DNA of 64,000 nt, taken from Pedobacter sp. R20-19 (GTDB lineage Bacteria; Bacteroidota; Bacteroidia; Sphingobacteriales; Sphingobacteriaceae). Where the stretch lies: NCBI RefSeq assembly GCF_000708265.2, contig NZ_JCKI01000002.1:62001-126000 (forward strand), written 5' to 3'. This document shows, piece after piece, positions 43,210 through 53,587 of this stretch; the first letter of the stretch is position 1, and every line of letters begins with the position of its first letter. Position numbers and translations under genes: made by a program. A model generated the notes under the pieces. That model was not told the origin of the DNA and did not search any database. It saw only the letters and a list, made by a program, of their open reading frames with translations.

Positions 43210-46023
43210 ATGAAAAATTGCTTACTTATTTTACTATGCTTATTGTCTACGAAAGTCTTCGCACAAGAAGGAGTTGCTGTTACTGGTAAAGTTATCGATG
43301 AAAAAACTAATCTGCCTTTAGAGTATGTAGGAATTGTTCTGACAAGCAAAGTTGATTCTATAAAGAAAGTAGGAGTGGTAAGCAATAAATCAGGCGAATT
43401 TTCCTTTAGAAACGTGCTTAACGGAGATTATTTGGTAAAAATATCAGCCATGGGCTATAATCCAACTTCGAAAGCCATTCATGTTAATGGAAAAATATTG
43501 AATTTAGGAACGCTAAAAATGAAGGAAGATGCTATTGCACTGAAAGATGTTTCCATTGCAGGAAAGTACGCTACTGCCACTATCAAAAAGGATACTGTTG
43601 AGTTTAATGCCGATGCTTATAAAACTCAGCCCAATGCAGCAGTGGAAGATTTATTGAAGAAATTACCTGGTGTAACTATTGATAAAGACGGAAGTATTCT
43701 GGTGCAAGGACAAAAAGTAACCCGGCTAACCGTTGATGGAAAAGATTTCTTTGGTACTGATCCAAAAACAGCCACCAAAAACTTACCAGCAGATGTAATT
43801 GCCAAGGTTCAATTAATCGATAGCAAAACGCTCGAAGCAAAAGCCACAGGAATCGATGATGGTCAGCGGGAAAAGGTACTTAATTTAACCATCAAAGAAG
43901 ATAAAAAAAACGGTTGGTTTGGGAATGCAAATTTATTTGGCGGTACAACAGATAAATATAATAGTTATTTAAGTGCAAATCACTTTACCAAAAAAATGCA
44001 GTTTGCTATTTTAGGTATGAGTAATAACGTGAGTAATGCTAGTTTTCAATATGAAGATTTAAGTAGTTTTACAGGTGGTAATTTAGGAAATATTTTTGCC
44101 CCTCCCGGTGGTGGAGGTTTTTCTATAAACGTTAATAATGGGCGGACTACCATTGGCGGCTCCGGAGTTTTTGATAATAGCGCAATGGGAGCGGTTACTA
44201 CCCATAGTGGTGGCGTAAATTTTAGCAATAGTTGGGGAGCTAAAGACAAATTGACACTGAGCAGCAGTTATTTCACCTATTTCAGCAAAGGTTTAGGAAC
44301 GAGGTTTTCCAACGTGCAAGATATTAACGAAGATGATGTATTGAGGACGAATGAAATCTCCAATCGAAATTCGGATAATCAGGCGCATCGTTTTAACTTC
44401 AAAATAGAATATCATCCTGATTCGTTAACAGATCTTACTTTTCGGTCTAATGCCATCTTAAATTATACTACTAATATCAACAGCAGAGATTTTAATACCA
44501 CGCTTGATCTTGCCGGAAAAACAAATGATGGCAACCAGTTCCTGGATCAGCGAAATTTTACACCAGCTTTTTTTGGAGAACTTTCGGCCACGCGCCGCCT
44601 AAAAAAAGGATCTGTCATTATCAGCTTAAACGGAACACAAAATACTTTTAACTCCAATTGGCTAAATCAATCGATTATCAATAATTATCAGGCGGGAGGT
44701 GTGGATATTACCGACTTAAACCAACAAGCAGAACAACAAAATAAGTCGAGAAGTACATCTGTTGCCATCAACTATATCCGACCGATTATTGATAAGAAAT
44801 TGAATAGTAATATCGCCTATATCAGAAACGACGGAAAAGTCGATGCACAACAATCAACGCTAAGTTACAATCCGCTAAATAATACTTACGATACCGTTGT
44901 TCCTGATCTCAGTAATCTGTTAGAAAACAGAACATGGACGCAAACTGCTCGGTTAGGTTTGATTTATAACCGTAAACAATGGACTTATAATTTGGGTTTT
45001 GGATTTCAGGAGACTGGATTAGATGCTTCAGCTTTTAATAGTGCAGGTGTTAATATTAATAATATTGAAAGGAAATATTATAACATCCTGCCGAGGTTTA
45101 GTCTTAATTTCAGAAACACCAATAATCAAACACTTCAATTAAATTATAATGCAAGTGTTAATCTACCATCGGTAAATGATCTTCAACCCGTTCAAAACAA
45201 TACTAATCCATTGTACCGGCGTGAGGGAAATCCAGATCTGGAAGCTAGAAAAAGCCATCGCTTATCTGTGAATTTCAATACCTTCAGTGCTGATAATAAT
45301 AAATACTGGAATGGTTATTTTTTAATTAATTATAGTTTAGATGATGTTGGTAATAGCATCATTTACAGGGATGGCATTCAATATGTGCAACCTGTAAATG
45401 TAGATGGTAACTATTACATCAATACCGGTACCAATTTCGGTCAGCCTACAAAAATCAAAGGTTTGAGAACAGGTTATGGGATCAATTTATTTGTCTCACA
45501 CGGCACTTCCTTTATCAACAACGAGAAAAATATTACCGACCGGTACAATTTCGGGCCGAATGCAAATGTAAGTTACGATATTGATGATAAAATAAACGCC
45601 GGAATTTATATCAGTGTTCAATATAGTAGGGTGAATAATTCACAGCCAGGCGCTATCGATAATAAGTATTTCAATTTCTCTAACAGTGCAAGTCTTAGTT
45701 ATGAGTTTATTAAAAATACCCGTTTAAGCGGCGAATTGCAGCACAATGGTACAGCTGGCCGGGCAGATGGATTTAATAATAATGTGTTTCTATTGAATGC
45801 TGGTTTTGAGCAATACTTTATGAATAGAAGAATAACCCTGGCTTTAAAAGGATTTGATATTTTAAATCAAAATACAAATATAGACCGAACAATTAATGGA
45901 AGCAGAATAGAGGATATTCGTTTCAACACCATCACTAGATATTTTTATCTATCGCTAAATTACAAGATCAGTAAGGCAGGAGCATCCAAAGAGAGAAGTA
46001 ATCCGCGGAGTACGGTGAATTAA
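43210..46023 (+). CDS. TonB-dependent receptor-like outer-membrane barrel
   Basis: A 937-residue protein with a signal peptide (ending KVFAQE). Residues about 22-100 are a carboxypeptidase-regulatory-like beta-sandwich (VTGKVIDEKTNLPLEYVGIVL), then a plug-like domain (AVEDLLKKLPGVTIDKDG), then a barrel of the outer-membrane beta-barrel 3 family rich in Asn and aromatic residues. Such proteins import nutrients or siderophores, but no SusD partner or regulator lies nearby. It ends near an inverted repeat. Confidence 0.85.
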   Translation: MKNCLLILLCLLSTKVFAQEGVAVTGKVIDEKTNLPLEYVGIVLTSKVDSIKKVGVVSNKSGEFSFRNVLNGDYLVKISAMGYNPTSKAIHVNGKILNLGTLKMKEDAIALKDVSIAGKYATATIKKDTVEFNADAYKTQPNAAVEDLLKKLPGVTIDKDGSILVQGQKVTRLTVDGKDFFGTDPKTATKNLPADVIAKVQLIDSKTLEAKATGIDDGQREKVLNLTIKEDKKNGWFGNANLFGGTTDKYNSYLSANHFTKKMQFAILGMSNNVSNASFQYEDLSSFTGGNLGNIFAPPGGGGFSINVNNGRTTIGGSGVFDNSAMGAVTTHSGGVNFSNSWGAKDKLTLSSSYFTYFSKGLGTRFSNVQDINEDDVLRTNEISNRNSDNQAHRFNFKIEYHPDSLTDLTFRSNAILNYTTNINSRDFNTTLDLAGKTNDGNQFLDQRNFTPAFFGELSATRRLKKGSVIISLNGTQNTFNSNWLNQSIINNYQAGGVDITDLNQQAEQQNKSRSTSVAINYIRPIIDKKLNSNIAYIRNDGKVDAQQSTLSYNPLNNTYDTVVPDLSNLLENRTWTQTARLGLIYNRKQWTYNLGFGFQETGLDASAFNSAGVNINNIERKYYNILPRFSLNFRNTNNQTLQLNYNASVNLPSVNDLQPVQNNTNPLYRREGNPDLEARKSHRLSVNFNTFSADNNKYWNGYFLINYSLDDVGNSIIYRDGIQYVQPVNVDGNYYINTGTNFGQPTKIKGLRTGYGINLFVSHGTSFINNEKNITDRYNFGPNANVSYDIDDKINAGIYISVQYSRVNNSQPGAIDNKYFNFSNSASLSYEFIKNTRLSGELQHNGTAGRADGFNNNVFLLNAGFEQYFMNRRITLALKGFDILNQNTNIDRTINGSRIEDIRFNTITRYFYLSLNYKISKAGASKERSNPRSTVN

Positions 46024-46060
46024 TGTTCTACAGAAACTTGAGTTTAGTTTGTTATGATGA

Positions 46061-46107
46061 AAGTTACTAACGCTTATAGGCATGATGCATATGAGCGTTA
46101 GTAACTT
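46061..46107. repeat. 14-bp inverted repeat downstream of the barrel gene
   Basis: AAGTTACTAACGCT (46061-46074) pairs perfectly with 46094-46107 around a 19-nt loop. No T-run follows, so a normal terminator is doubtful. It lies in the 325-bp gap before rpsL; the rest of that gap holds the str promoter and a leader of about 75 nt. Confidence 0.6.
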
Positions 46108-46241
46108 AATCAGCGGCAAAAGAAAAACGGACTACAAAATTACAGCATCCATCGATTGAAAACTATCAACTGAATTACAACTCCCTAATCTTTAACTGTA
46201 AACTATATAACTTCCAACCGAAAAATTTTTGCGCTAACCCC

Positions 46242-46272
46242 TTGATTTATAAAAAGAATTGTTCTACTTTTG
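46242..46272 (+). promoter_or_regulatory. Promoter of the str operon
   Basis: TTG at 46242-46244 and TACTTTTG at 46265-46272, 20 bp apart. A 76-nt leader precedes rpsL. Confidence 0.78.
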
Positions 46273-46348
46273 CAGTCCGTTTTATAGGCTATCTGTAAGG
46301 ATGCCGGGGGAGCGGTAAAATAATTAAATAAAAAATTAAAAAAGCACA

Positions 46349-46762
46349 ATGCCAACCATTCAACAATTAGTTAGAAAAGGTAGAGTAGCACTGGAGTTCA
46401 AGAGTAAGTCTCCAGCGTTGGACAGCTGTCCACAGCGAAGAGGTGTATGTACACGTGTGTACACCACTACCCCTAAAAAACCAAACTCAGCAATGCGTAA
46501 AGTAGCCCGTGTTCGTTTAACGAACGGTAAAGAGGTGAATGCATACATTCCTGGGGAAGGTCACAACTTACAGGAACACTCAATCGTATTGATCCGTGGT
46601 GGTCGTGTTAAAGATTTACCAGGTGTACGTTACCACATTATTCGTGGTGCATTAGATACATCAGGCGTTGCTGGTCGTAACCAACGTCGTTCTAAATATG
46701 GTACTAAACGTCCTAAGCCAGGTCAAGCAGCTGCTGCACCTGCAAAAGGCAAAAAGAAATAA
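46349..46762 (+). CDS. rpsL: Ribosomal protein S12
   Basis: S12 lies at the decoding centre of the 30S subunit. The 137-residue protein has the [19 protein letters not shown] and [13 protein letters not shown] signatures; the Lys residues where streptomycin-resistance mutations arise are wild type, so no resistance is predicted. A Lys/Ala-rich C-terminal extension of about 13 residues follows the usual end. First gene of the str operon. Confidence 0.98.
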   Translation: MPTIQQLVRKGRVALEFKSKSPALDSCPQRRGVCTRVYTTTPKKPNSAMRKVARVRLTNGKEVNAYIPGEGHNLQEHSIVLIRGGRVKDLPGVRYHIIRGALDTSGVAGRNQRRSKYGTKRPKPGQAAAAPAKGKKK

Positions 46763-46779
46763 TCGGGAGGAAATAAGAA

Positions 46780-47247
46780 ATGAGAAAGTCAAAACCAAAG
46801 AAGAGAATTATTCTTCCTGATCCAAAATTTAACGATGTTCAAGTAACTCGTTTTGTAAATAATATGATGTACGATGGAAAAAAATCTATCGCTTACTCTA
46901 TTTTCTATGATGCTGTTGAAATTGCTGAGAAAAAAGCAGGTGAAAACGGTTTAGAGATATTCAAACGTGCTTTAGTTAACATTATGCCAGCTGTAGAGGT
47001 TAAATCTCGTCGTGTTGGTGGTGCTAACTTCCAGGTTCCAACTGAGGTTAGACCAGAGCGTAAAACAGCTTTAGGTATGAAATGGTTAATTTTATACGCT
47101 CGTCGTCGTGGTGAAAAAACGATGAAAGAGAAATTAGCTGGCGAAATCGTTGCTGCTGCTAAAGGTGAAGGTGCTGCTGTTAAGAAGAAAGAAGATACGC
47201 ATAAAATGGCTGAGGCTAACAAAGCGTTCTCTCACTTCCGTTTCTAG
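46780..47247 (+). CDS. rpsG: Ribosomal protein S7
   Basis: S7 nucleates assembly of the 30S head and contacts the exit-site tRNA. The 155-residue protein starts MRKSKPKKR and has the conserved [21 protein letters not shown] and [13 protein letters not shown] stretches. Normal length. It is 17 nt downstream of rpsL. Confidence 0.98.
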   Translation: MRKSKPKKRIILPDPKFNDVQVTRFVNNMMYDGKKSIAYSIFYDAVEIAEKKAGENGLEIFKRALVNIMPAVEVKSRRVGGANFQVPTEVRPERKTALGMKWLILYARRRGEKTMKEKLAGEIVAAAKGEGAAVKKKEDTHKMAEANKAFSHFRF

Positions 47248-47309
47248 TGGTGATTAGCAAATTAGTAAGATTACACAGATTTAATTAGAAGATTATACTG
47301 ATTAAATAA

Positions 47310-47345
47310 ATTACACCGATTTGTTTTTAACATAATCGGTGTAAT
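47310..47345 (+). promoter_or_regulatory. Hairpin between rpsG and fusA
   Basis: ATTACACCGATT (47310-47321) pairs perfectly with AATCGGTGTAAT (47334-47345) across a 12-nt loop. No T-run follows. It lies within a tract of ATTACACnGATT-like words (47258-47350) and could process or attenuate the operon RNA. Confidence 0.6.
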
Positions 47346-47377
47346 CATTTAAAATCAGATAAATCAAAAAAAATACA

Positions 47378-49492
47378 ATGGCAAGAGATTTAAAATTTAC
47401 AAGAAATATTGGAATCGCGGCTCACATTGATGCAGGTAAAACTACAACAACAGAGCGTATTCTTTATTATGCTGGTGTAAGTCATAAAATTGGTGAAGTG
47501 CACGAAGGTGCTGCAACAATGGACTGGATGGCACAAGAGCAAGAGCGTGGGATCACCATTACTTCTGCCGCAACTACGGTTGAGTGGAAATATAGAGGAC
47601 AGGCTTACCACATGAACATTATTGATACACCAGGACACGTAGATTTTACCGTAGAGGTAAACCGTTCTTTACGTGTATTAGATGGTTTAGTGTTCTTGTT
47701 TTCTGCAGTTGATGGTGTTGAGCCTCAATCAGAAACCAACTGGCGCTTGGCTAACAACTATAATGTTGCCCGTATCGGTTTCGTTAATAAAATGGACCGT
47801 TCTGGAGCTGACTTTTTAAAAGTTGTTAAACAAGTTAAAGATATGTTAGGTAGTAATGCAGTTCCATTGCAATTACCTATCGGTGCTGAAGACGGATTTA
47901 AAGGTGTGGTTGATTTGATTAACAATCGTGGTATTGTTTGGAATGAGCACGATAAAGGGATGACCTTTACTGAAGTGCCTATCCCTGAGGATATGATTGA
48001 CGAAGTTGCTGAGTGGAGAGAAAAATTATTAGAATCTGTAGCTGATTATGATGAGTCGTTGATGGAGAAATTCTTCGATGCCCCAGAAACAATTACAGAA
48101 CGCGAAGTTTTAGATGCTTTACGTGCAGCAGTTTTAGATGCTAAAATCGTTCCTATGGTTTGTGGTTCATCTTTCAAAAACAAAGGTGTTCAAACCATGT
48201 TGGATTACGTGATGGAGTTATTGCCTTCACCTTTAGATTCTGAAGGTGTTGTAGGTACTAACCCTGATTCAGGCGAAGAAGTATTATTAAAACCAAGTAT
48301 TAAAGAGCCATTTGCAGCTTTAGCATTTAAAATTGCAACTGATCCATTCGTAGGCCGTTTATGTTTTATCCGTGTTTATTCAGGTAACCTAGACGCTGGT
48401 TCTTACGTTTACAATACTCGTTCAGAAAGTAAAGAGCGTATTTCTCGTATCTTCCAAATGCACGCTAATAAGCAAAACCCAGTTCCTAATGTAGCTGCTG
48501 GAGATATTGCTGCTGTAGTTGGATTTAAAGATATCAAAACTGGTGATACACTATGTGATGAGAAAAACCCAATCATTCTGGAGTCTATGAACTTCCCTGA
48601 GCCAGTTATCGGTTTAGCTATTGAGCCTAAAACTCAAGCTGACGTTGATAAATTAGGTATGGGCTTATCTAAATTAGCTGAAGAAGATCCAACATTCAGA
48701 GTTCAAACTGATCAGGAAACTGGTCAAACTGTGATCTCTGGTATGGGTGAGCTTCACTTAGACATCTTAATTGATCGTCTAAAACGCGAATTTAAAGTAG
48801 AAGTTAACCAAGGTGCGCCACAGGTAGCTTACAAAGAAGCTATCTTTGGTACAACAACACACCGCGAAACTTATAAAAAACAATCAGGTGGTCGTGGTAA
48901 ATTTGCTGATATTTCAGTAGTTATCTCTCCAATTGATGCTGATTTCGAAAAAGGTGGTTTACAATTCGTAAATGAAATTACGGGTGGTTCAATCCCTCGT
49001 GAATTTATTCCTTCAGTAGAAAAAGGTTTTGCCGCTTCTATGGCAAATGGTGTATTAGCAGGTTATCCACTTCCTGATATGAAAGTTCGTTTAACTGATG
49101 GTTCATTCCACGCAGTCGATTCAGATGCTTTATCATTTGAGCTTGCCGCTAAAATGGCATACCGCGAGGCTTTACCTAAATGTAAACCTACTTTGATGGA
49201 GCCAATCATGAAAATCGAAATCTTAACCCCTGAAGAAAACATGGGTGATGTAATCGGTGATATGAACCGTCGTCGTGGTCAGTTATTAGGTATGGATACG
49301 CGTAACGGATCTCAGGTAATTAAAGCAACTGTGCCGCTTTCTGAAATGTTTGGTTATGTAACACAATTACGTACAATCACTTCAGGACGTGCAACTTCTA
49401 CAATGGAATTTGATCATTATGAAGCTGCGCCTAAAAACGTACAGGATGAAGTAATTGCTAAATCTAAAGGAAGAATAAAATCTGAAGACTAA
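47378..49492 (+). CDS. fusA: Elongation factor G
   Basis: EF-G drives ribosomal translocation with GTP and also helps ribosome recycling. The 704-residue protein has G1 AHIDAGKTT, the switch region [12 protein letters not shown]3 DTPGHVDF, and G4 NKMDR, then domains II-V ending [14 protein letters not shown]. Full length, standard position in the str operon. Confidence 0.98.
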   Translation: MARDLKFTRNIGIAAHIDAGKTTTTERILYYAGVSHKIGEVHEGAATMDWMAQEQERGITITSAATTVEWKYRGQAYHMNIIDTPGHVDFTVEVNRSLRVLDGLVFLFSAVDGVEPQSETNWRLANNYNVARIGFVNKMDRSGADFLKVVKQVKDMLGSNAVPLQLPIGAEDGFKGVVDLINNRGIVWNEHDKGMTFTEVPIPEDMIDEVAEWREKLLESVADYDESLMEKFFDAPETITEREVLDALRAAVLDAKIVPMVCGSSFKNKGVQTMLDYVMELLPSPLDSEGVVGTNPDSGEEVLLKPSIKEPFAALAFKIATDPFVGRLCFIRVYSGNLDAGSYVYNTRSESKERISRIFQMHANKQNPVPNVAAGDIAAVVGFKDIKTGDTLCDEKNPIILESMNFPEPVIGLAIEPKTQADVDKLGMGLSKLAEEDPTFRVQTDQETGQTVISGMGELHLDILIDRLKREFKVEVNQGAPQVAYKEAIFGTTTHRETYKKQSGGRGKFADISVVISPIDADFEKGGLQFVNEITGGSIPREFIPSVEKGFAASMANGVLAGYPLPDMKVRLTDGSFHAVDSDALSFELAAKMAYREALPKCKPTLMEPIMKIEILTPEENMGDVIGDMNRRRGQLLGMDTRNGSQVIKATVPLSEMFGYVTQLRTITSGRATSTMEFDHYEAAPKNVQDEVIAKSKGRIKSED

Positions 49493-49511
49493 TTGCTAGT
49501 AGCAAGTATTT

Positions 49512-49571
49512 AGTATCGAGTATCAAGAAGGGTTTTCTATCTTGATACTCGATACTTTAATCTTGATACTA
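49512..49571 (+). promoter_or_regulatory. 17-bp perfect hairpin between fusA and rpsJ
   Basis: AGTATCGAGTATCAAGA (49512-49528) pairs perfectly with 49540-49556; a further partial copy TCTTGATACTA (49561-49571) could form an alternative pairing. No T-run, so it may be an RNA processing or attenuation site, or a structured repeat. Confidence 0.65.
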
Positions 49572-49631
49572 AAAGATAAATCCGGTTCCTGTTGTTAATA
49601 GCTCTAACAGGGAATCATAATTAAAAATAAG

Positions 49632-49937
49632 ATGAGCCAAAGAATCAGAATTAAATTAAAATCTTACGATTACAACTTAGTAGATAAATCTGCTGAGAAA
49701 ATCGTAAAAACTGTTAAACCTACGGGTGCAGTTGTAAGTGGTCCAATTCCACTTCCTACAGAGAAAAAAATCTTTACTGTTTTACGTTCTCCACACGTAA
49801 ACAAAAAAGCTAGAGAGCAATTTCAATTATGCGCTTACAAACGCTTATTAGATATTTACAGCTCTAACTCTAAAACAGTTGATGCTTTAATGAAACTTGA
49901 ATTACCTAGTGGTGTTGAAGTTGAAATCAAAGTTTAA
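49632..49937 (+). CDS. rpsJ: Ribosomal protein S10
   Basis: S10 sits in the 30S head and also acts in transcription antitermination with NusB. The 101-residue protein has the [22 protein letters not shown] start and [25 protein letters not shown] core. Normal length. It is followed by a strong terminator and not by rplC, which is unusual. Confidence 0.98.
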   Translation: MSQRIRIKLKSYDYNLVDKSAEKIVKTVKPTGAVVSGPIPLPTEKKIFTVLRSPHVNKKAREQFQLCAYKRLLDIYSSNSKTVDALMKLELPSGVEVEIKV

Positions 49938-49956
49938 TTGATTTAAAAAATAAAAA

Positions 49957-49988
49957 AGGTCGCAATGTTAAATTGCGGCCTTTTTTTG
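49957..49988 (+). terminator. Strong terminator after rpsJ
   Basis: An 11-bp stem (AAGGTCGCAAT with ATTGCGGCCTT, one wobble) around a short loop, preceded by A and followed by seven T. It separates the str operon from the rest of the S10 genes. Confidence 0.9.
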
Positions 49989-50035
49989 TGCCTAATCATT
50001 TTCAAACAAAAAGTAATCACACAGGTTTAATAAGT

Positions 50036-50284
50036 ATGAAAAAGCCATTAAAAGAAGAAGAAAATTTACCAATTGAAGGTCAGGATTTTGCAGATCCAAA
50101 AGAAGAATCAATCAAAAAACCTGCCTCACATGGCGAAGTAGCCAATCAAAAGGGAAGTGATTTTTCTGATTTAGAAGAAAGTAGAATGGAACATCCGCCG
50201 AAGGATAGAGATGAAAATGGCTCAGATAAAAATGATGTTGATAATCCGAAAGGAGATGTTGATCAATCCAATGGTGTAAAATAG
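50036..50284 (+). CDS. Small acidic, disordered protein
   Basis: An 82-residue protein rich in Asp, Glu, Lys and Pro with no hydrophobic core, so probably intrinsically disordered. It contains a DFSDLEES block echoed as HLSKLEES in the next small gene. I do not recognise it; the ATG at 50036 begins the Lys-rich start MKKPLKEEE. It lies after the rpsJ terminator. Confidence 0.55.
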   Translation: MKKPLKEEENLPIEGQDFADPKEESIKKPASHGEVANQKGSDFSDLEESRMEHPPKDRDENGSDKNDVDNPKGDVDQSNGVK

Positions 50285-50473
50285 CATATGGTGTATGCAA
50301 GTTAATTTTTACCTGTCATCACATTCTCAATCCTTAAAAAGGATTTTTTGTAGGCTATAGGTTTATGAAGATTTCTAATAAATATTATAAATAGTTTACA
50401 TAAAGTATTCAGCTATCAAACTTTCTGAGTCAGCGCTGTGTTGTTAATAAATACTAGACTAAATATTGAAAAG

Positions 50474-50758
50474 ATGAGCAAGTTAAATAATGCACATGAT
50501 GATCAGGAAAATATTCAGGGTAATAAACTTGATGAAAATAATATAGAGTGGGATAATGGCGAAGCCACTTATGGTCATGCCATTAGCGATTCTCCATTTA
50601 AAAGGAAAAATATTCCTGATAAAAATCATCTTTCTAAATTGGAAGAAAGTGATTGTGATGTTAATGAAGAATTAAAAAATATAAATTTAAGTAGTAGTGA
50701 AGATCCTAGTATTAGAAATAGCGATCAGGAAAAAGGCTTGGGAGGGAAAGATTTATAA
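50474..50758 (+). CDS. Small acidic, disordered protein
   Basis: A 94-residue Asn/Asp/Glu/Ser-rich protein without obvious domains, sharing the LEES block with the preceding small gene. It may be a diverged paralogue. Function unknown. The ATG at 50474 was preferred; the upstream extension is of poor quality. Confidence 0.5.
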   Translation: MSKLNNAHDDQENIQGNKLDENNIEWDNGEATYGHAISDSPFKRKNIPDKNHLSKLEESDCDVNEELKNINLSSSEDPSIRNSDQEKGLGGKDL

Positions 50759-50828
50759 ATATTAAAAGGGATATATTTAATACAATCCCTTTAATATTTT
50801 ATTAATCAACTTAAGAAATGTCGGCGTG

Positions 50829-51023
50829 CTAATATAATTCGCTGGTTTGTTTATAGTCTCGTTTAATATTTTTGCTTAGCTGATTAACTTCTTTAATTAA
50901 TTCTGGTGCATTTTCAATCCAATCATCAACAATAGATTTCCCATCAAGCAGTCTTTTTTTAGTAATATATTGCAGTCCATAAACGGTTGCTGTACCAATT
51001 ATTACATATTTTAGTAGTCCCAT
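50829..51023 (-). CDS. Small membrane-anchored protein
   Basis: A 64-residue protein: an N-terminal hydrophobic helix (MGLLKYVIIGTATVYGLQYI) is followed by a Lys/Arg-rich junction and an amphipathic helix (IVDDWIENAPELIKEVNQL). This is like YtxH-type stress proteins, which are small and membrane-anchored. It lies 10 nt downstream of another small minus-strand gene, so they may be co-transcribed. Confidence 0.6.
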   Translation of the reverse strand: MGLLKYVIIGTATVYGLQYITKKRLLDGKSIVDDWIENAPELIKEVNQLSKNIKRDYKQTSELY

Positions 51024-51033
51024 ATTAGTAAGT

Positions 51034-51417
51034 TTAAATCCCTGTGTTGAGTACGTCGTCCTCATCACGTTCTTTTATAATCGAATCTTTATTTTCATTA
51101 AAATCATCTGATGAACTCCCAGTCTCGCTGGCCGCACTATCAACTGTATGTTGTTCATTTGTGCTATTGTAGGTGTCATCACTTAAAGAATCCCGGCCTT
51201 GTGTACCAGAATTGTCAAAGCCATCTCTGGCATTTATATTGCCCGCAATAATGTCATTTGAATTGTCTTCAGCTATTGGTGCTTGCCCAAAAGCAGTAAC
51301 ATCATTACCCTCATTACCTTTTTCATACGCTTTCTGAACGTCAGATTTTTGATCAGTATTACCATTTCCGATGTAGCCTTCGGTATGCTCATCCTTATTA
51401 TAAATGCTCGTTTTCAT
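51034..51417 (-). CDS. Small Asn/Asp/Ser-rich disordered protein
   Basis: A 127-residue protein rich in Asn, Asp, Ser and Gly, with no hydrophobic segment; probably disordered and soluble. It resembles no family I know. Acidic low-complexity proteins of this kind are often stress-induced in Bacteroidota, but that is inference. Starts at ATG 51417. Confidence 0.5.
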   Translation of the reverse strand: MKTSIYNKDEHTEGYIGNGNTDQKSDVQKAYEKGNEGNDVTAFGQAPIAEDNSNDIIAGNINARDGFDNSGTQGRDSLSDDTYNSTNEQHTVDSAASETGSSSDDFNENKDSIIKERDEDDVLNTGI

Positions 51418-51585
51418 AATTGTATTTTTATAAAGAACATCTTCATGAGCAAATGGTTTGAAATAAGCCTGGCAGATCTTCATATCCTGTTTAAATGAAT
51501 AGGTAATTAATAAAAGCTTACATAAATTTTAACGTGAGTTTTTTCTTTTGTTTAACTTCGGGCGAAATTTAAAAGTAAGTATCAG

Positions 51586-52929
51586 ATGGAGTGGAAATAC
51601 CTATTATCAAATAAAAGATTTGGACAGGAGAGTTGGACTGGCGACCGGGACAAGGCTCGTTCTGATTTTCAAAGAGATTACGACAGGTTAATATTTTCTT
51701 CACCATTTAGGCGCTTACAAAATAAAACACAGGTTTTCCCCTTGCCAGGTAGTGTGTTTGTACATAATCGGTTAACGCATAGTTTGGAAGTAGCCAGTGT
51801 AGCCCGTTCTATGGCCAACATTTTTCTAAACAGTGTAGAAGAGCATCAACCATCTTTAATTAAAGAGGTACCATTACTAAATGAGGTAGGAAATATTGTA
51901 GCGGCAGCGGCATTGGCCCATGATCTTGGAAATCCTGCTTTTGGTCATTCAGGAGAAGCGGCAATATCACGCTATTTTACTGATGGTGATGGACAAATCT
52001 ATCAAAAGGATATGAACGATTCGCAATGGCATGACCTTATAAATTTTGAGGGTAATGCGAATGCGATTAGGATTTTAACCCATCCTTTAAAAGGGAAGGG
52101 AAATGATGCTTATGCCTTAACATATTCCACATTGGCATCCATAGCCAAATATCCATGCGCATCAATAGCAGGACGACAAAAAAAGCTTTTGCACAGAAAG
52201 AAATATGGTTTTTTTCAATCGGAAGAAGAAACATTTAGAAAGATTGCATCAGAGTTAAATTTAGCTCAGGAGGAAAGTGAGTATCTGATTTATAAACGCC
52301 ATCCACTGGTTTATTTAGTTGAAGCGGCAGATGATATCTGTTATAGTATTATTGATCTGGAAGATGCGCATCGATTGAAAATATTATCATATGAAGAGGT
52401 TAAGAATTATTTGTTGCCATTTTCTAACTCCCTAACTATTGAAGATCGTTTAAAAAACGATTACGAAGATGATGATGCAAAAATAGGGTTGCTAAGGGCT
52501 AAAGCCATTAATACGCTAACCAACATTTGCGCACAAATCTTTTTTAAAGAACAAGAATTGTTATTGAAAGGTGAACTGAATAACAGTTTAACTGATCTAC
52601 TGCCGGAACCATATTTAACAGCATGGAAAGCAATTGAAAAAGTATCAGTAGAAAGGATTTATAATTTCTCATCTGTAATTCAAAAAGAAGTGGCAGGTTA
52701 TAAAATTATGGCAGGCTTACTGGAAGAATTTGTACCAGCGCTGATTAATAATAACACGCATTATTACCAGAAACTAGTTAAGTTAATTCCTAAGCAGTAC
52801 CATACAGATTTAACGGATATTTATTCGCGTACACAAAGCGTTTTAGATTTTGTTTCGGGAATGACAGATTTGTACGCCGTAGATTTGTATCGGAACATTA
52901 AGGGCATTTCTTTTCCATCAGAAACATAA
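51586..52929 (+). CDS. dgt: Deoxyguanosinetriphosphate triphosphohydrolase-like protein
   Basis: It removes triphosphate from dGTP (or other dNTPs), controlling nucleotide pools. The 447-residue HD-domain protein has RLTHSLEVASVARS (first His), AALAHDLGNPAFGHSGE (the HD pair), and EAADDICYSIIDLEDA (the final Asp). Length fits the family. The next gene lies 10 nt downstream and may share the transcript. Confidence 0.92.
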   Translation: MEWKYLLSNKRFGQESWTGDRDKARSDFQRDYDRLIFSSPFRRLQNKTQVFPLPGSVFVHNRLTHSLEVASVARSMANIFLNSVEEHQPSLIKEVPLLNEVGNIVAAAALAHDLGNPAFGHSGEAAISRYFTDGDGQIYQKDMNDSQWHDLINFEGNANAIRILTHPLKGKGNDAYALTYSTLASIAKYPCASIAGRQKKLLHRKKYGFFQSEEETFRKIASELNLAQEESEYLIYKRHPLVYLVEAADDICYSIIDLEDAHRLKILSYEEVKNYLLPFSNSLTIEDRLKNDYEDDDAKIGLLRAKAINTLTNICAQIFFKEQELLLKGELNNSLTDLLPEPYLTAWKAIEKVSVERIYNFSSVIQKEVAGYKIMAGLLEEFVPALINNNTHYYQKLVKLIPKQYHTDLTDIYSRTQSVLDFVSGMTDLYAVDLYRNIKGISFPSET

Positions 52930-52939
52930 GCTTAATGCG

Positions 52940-53587
52940 ATGAAGATATTTACTTTTATTACTGGCTTATTATTTCTTGCATCATTCGCTAACGCACAAA
53001 ATGTTACCCTGAATGATTTAGAAAATGGAGATTTAGTATTTGTTGGTGCCGAAAAAGCCAATCTTTCAGGCGCCATTAACCGGGTGACACAAAAAAAGGA
53101 TTCTATTGCTTTTGATCATATCGGAATCATTGAAAAAAGCGTTGATTCCATATTTGTACTCCATGCCTCCTCAAAAAAGGGAAGCATAAAGGAAAGTATC
53201 CAGGCATTTTATCAATCAGAAAAAGTGGCAGATAATAAAATAGTGGTTTACAGACTAAAGAATAATTTTCAGAAGGCCATTCCTGATGCCATATTATTTG
53301 CTGAAAAGATGTTAGGCAAGCCATATAACTGGACGTATATCCTGAATGATAGTTCTTATTATTGCTCTGACTTTATTGAAAGGTGCTTTAGAAAAAATCA
53401 TATCTTCACTTTAGAACCAATGAGCTTTATCAATCCGAAAACTAACAAAACAGATGAATTTTGGATGGAGTTTTACAAAAAACAAAACCTTGAGGTACCG
53501 GAAGGAAAATTAGGCTGTAACCCAAATGGATTAGCCGCAAGTGATAAGTTATTTTTAGCAGGAATTTTATCAATCAATACGTATTGA
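52940..53587 (+). CDS. Secreted YiiX/permuted papain-like cysteine hydrolase
   Basis: A 215-residue protein with a signal peptide (MKIFTFITGLLFLASFANA). Circularly permuted NlpC/P60-like signature: a catalytic His in FDHIGIIE and Cys in YYCSDFIERCF. Members of this YiiX (DUF830) group hydrolyse lipid or peptide amide bonds in the envelope. The stop codon lies inside a 38-bp perfect palindrome. Confidence 0.83.
   Translation: MKIFTFITGLLFLASFANAQNVTLNDLENGDLVFVGAEKANLSGAINRVTQKKDSIAFDHIGIIEKSVDSIFVLHASSKKGSIKESIQAFYQSEKVADNKIVVYRLKNNFQKAIPDAILFAEKMLGKPYNWTYILNDSSYYCSDFIERCFRKNHIFTLEPMSFINPKTNKTDEFWMEFYKKQNLEVPEGKLGCNPNGLAASDKLFLAGILSINTY

Noticed and set aside
46349..46762. Streptomycin-resistance change in rpsL
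   Set aside because: The lysines at both resistance sites are wild type.
46905..47222. Minus-strand frame inside rpsG
   Set aside because: Antisense of a conserved ribosomal gene, no homology pattern.
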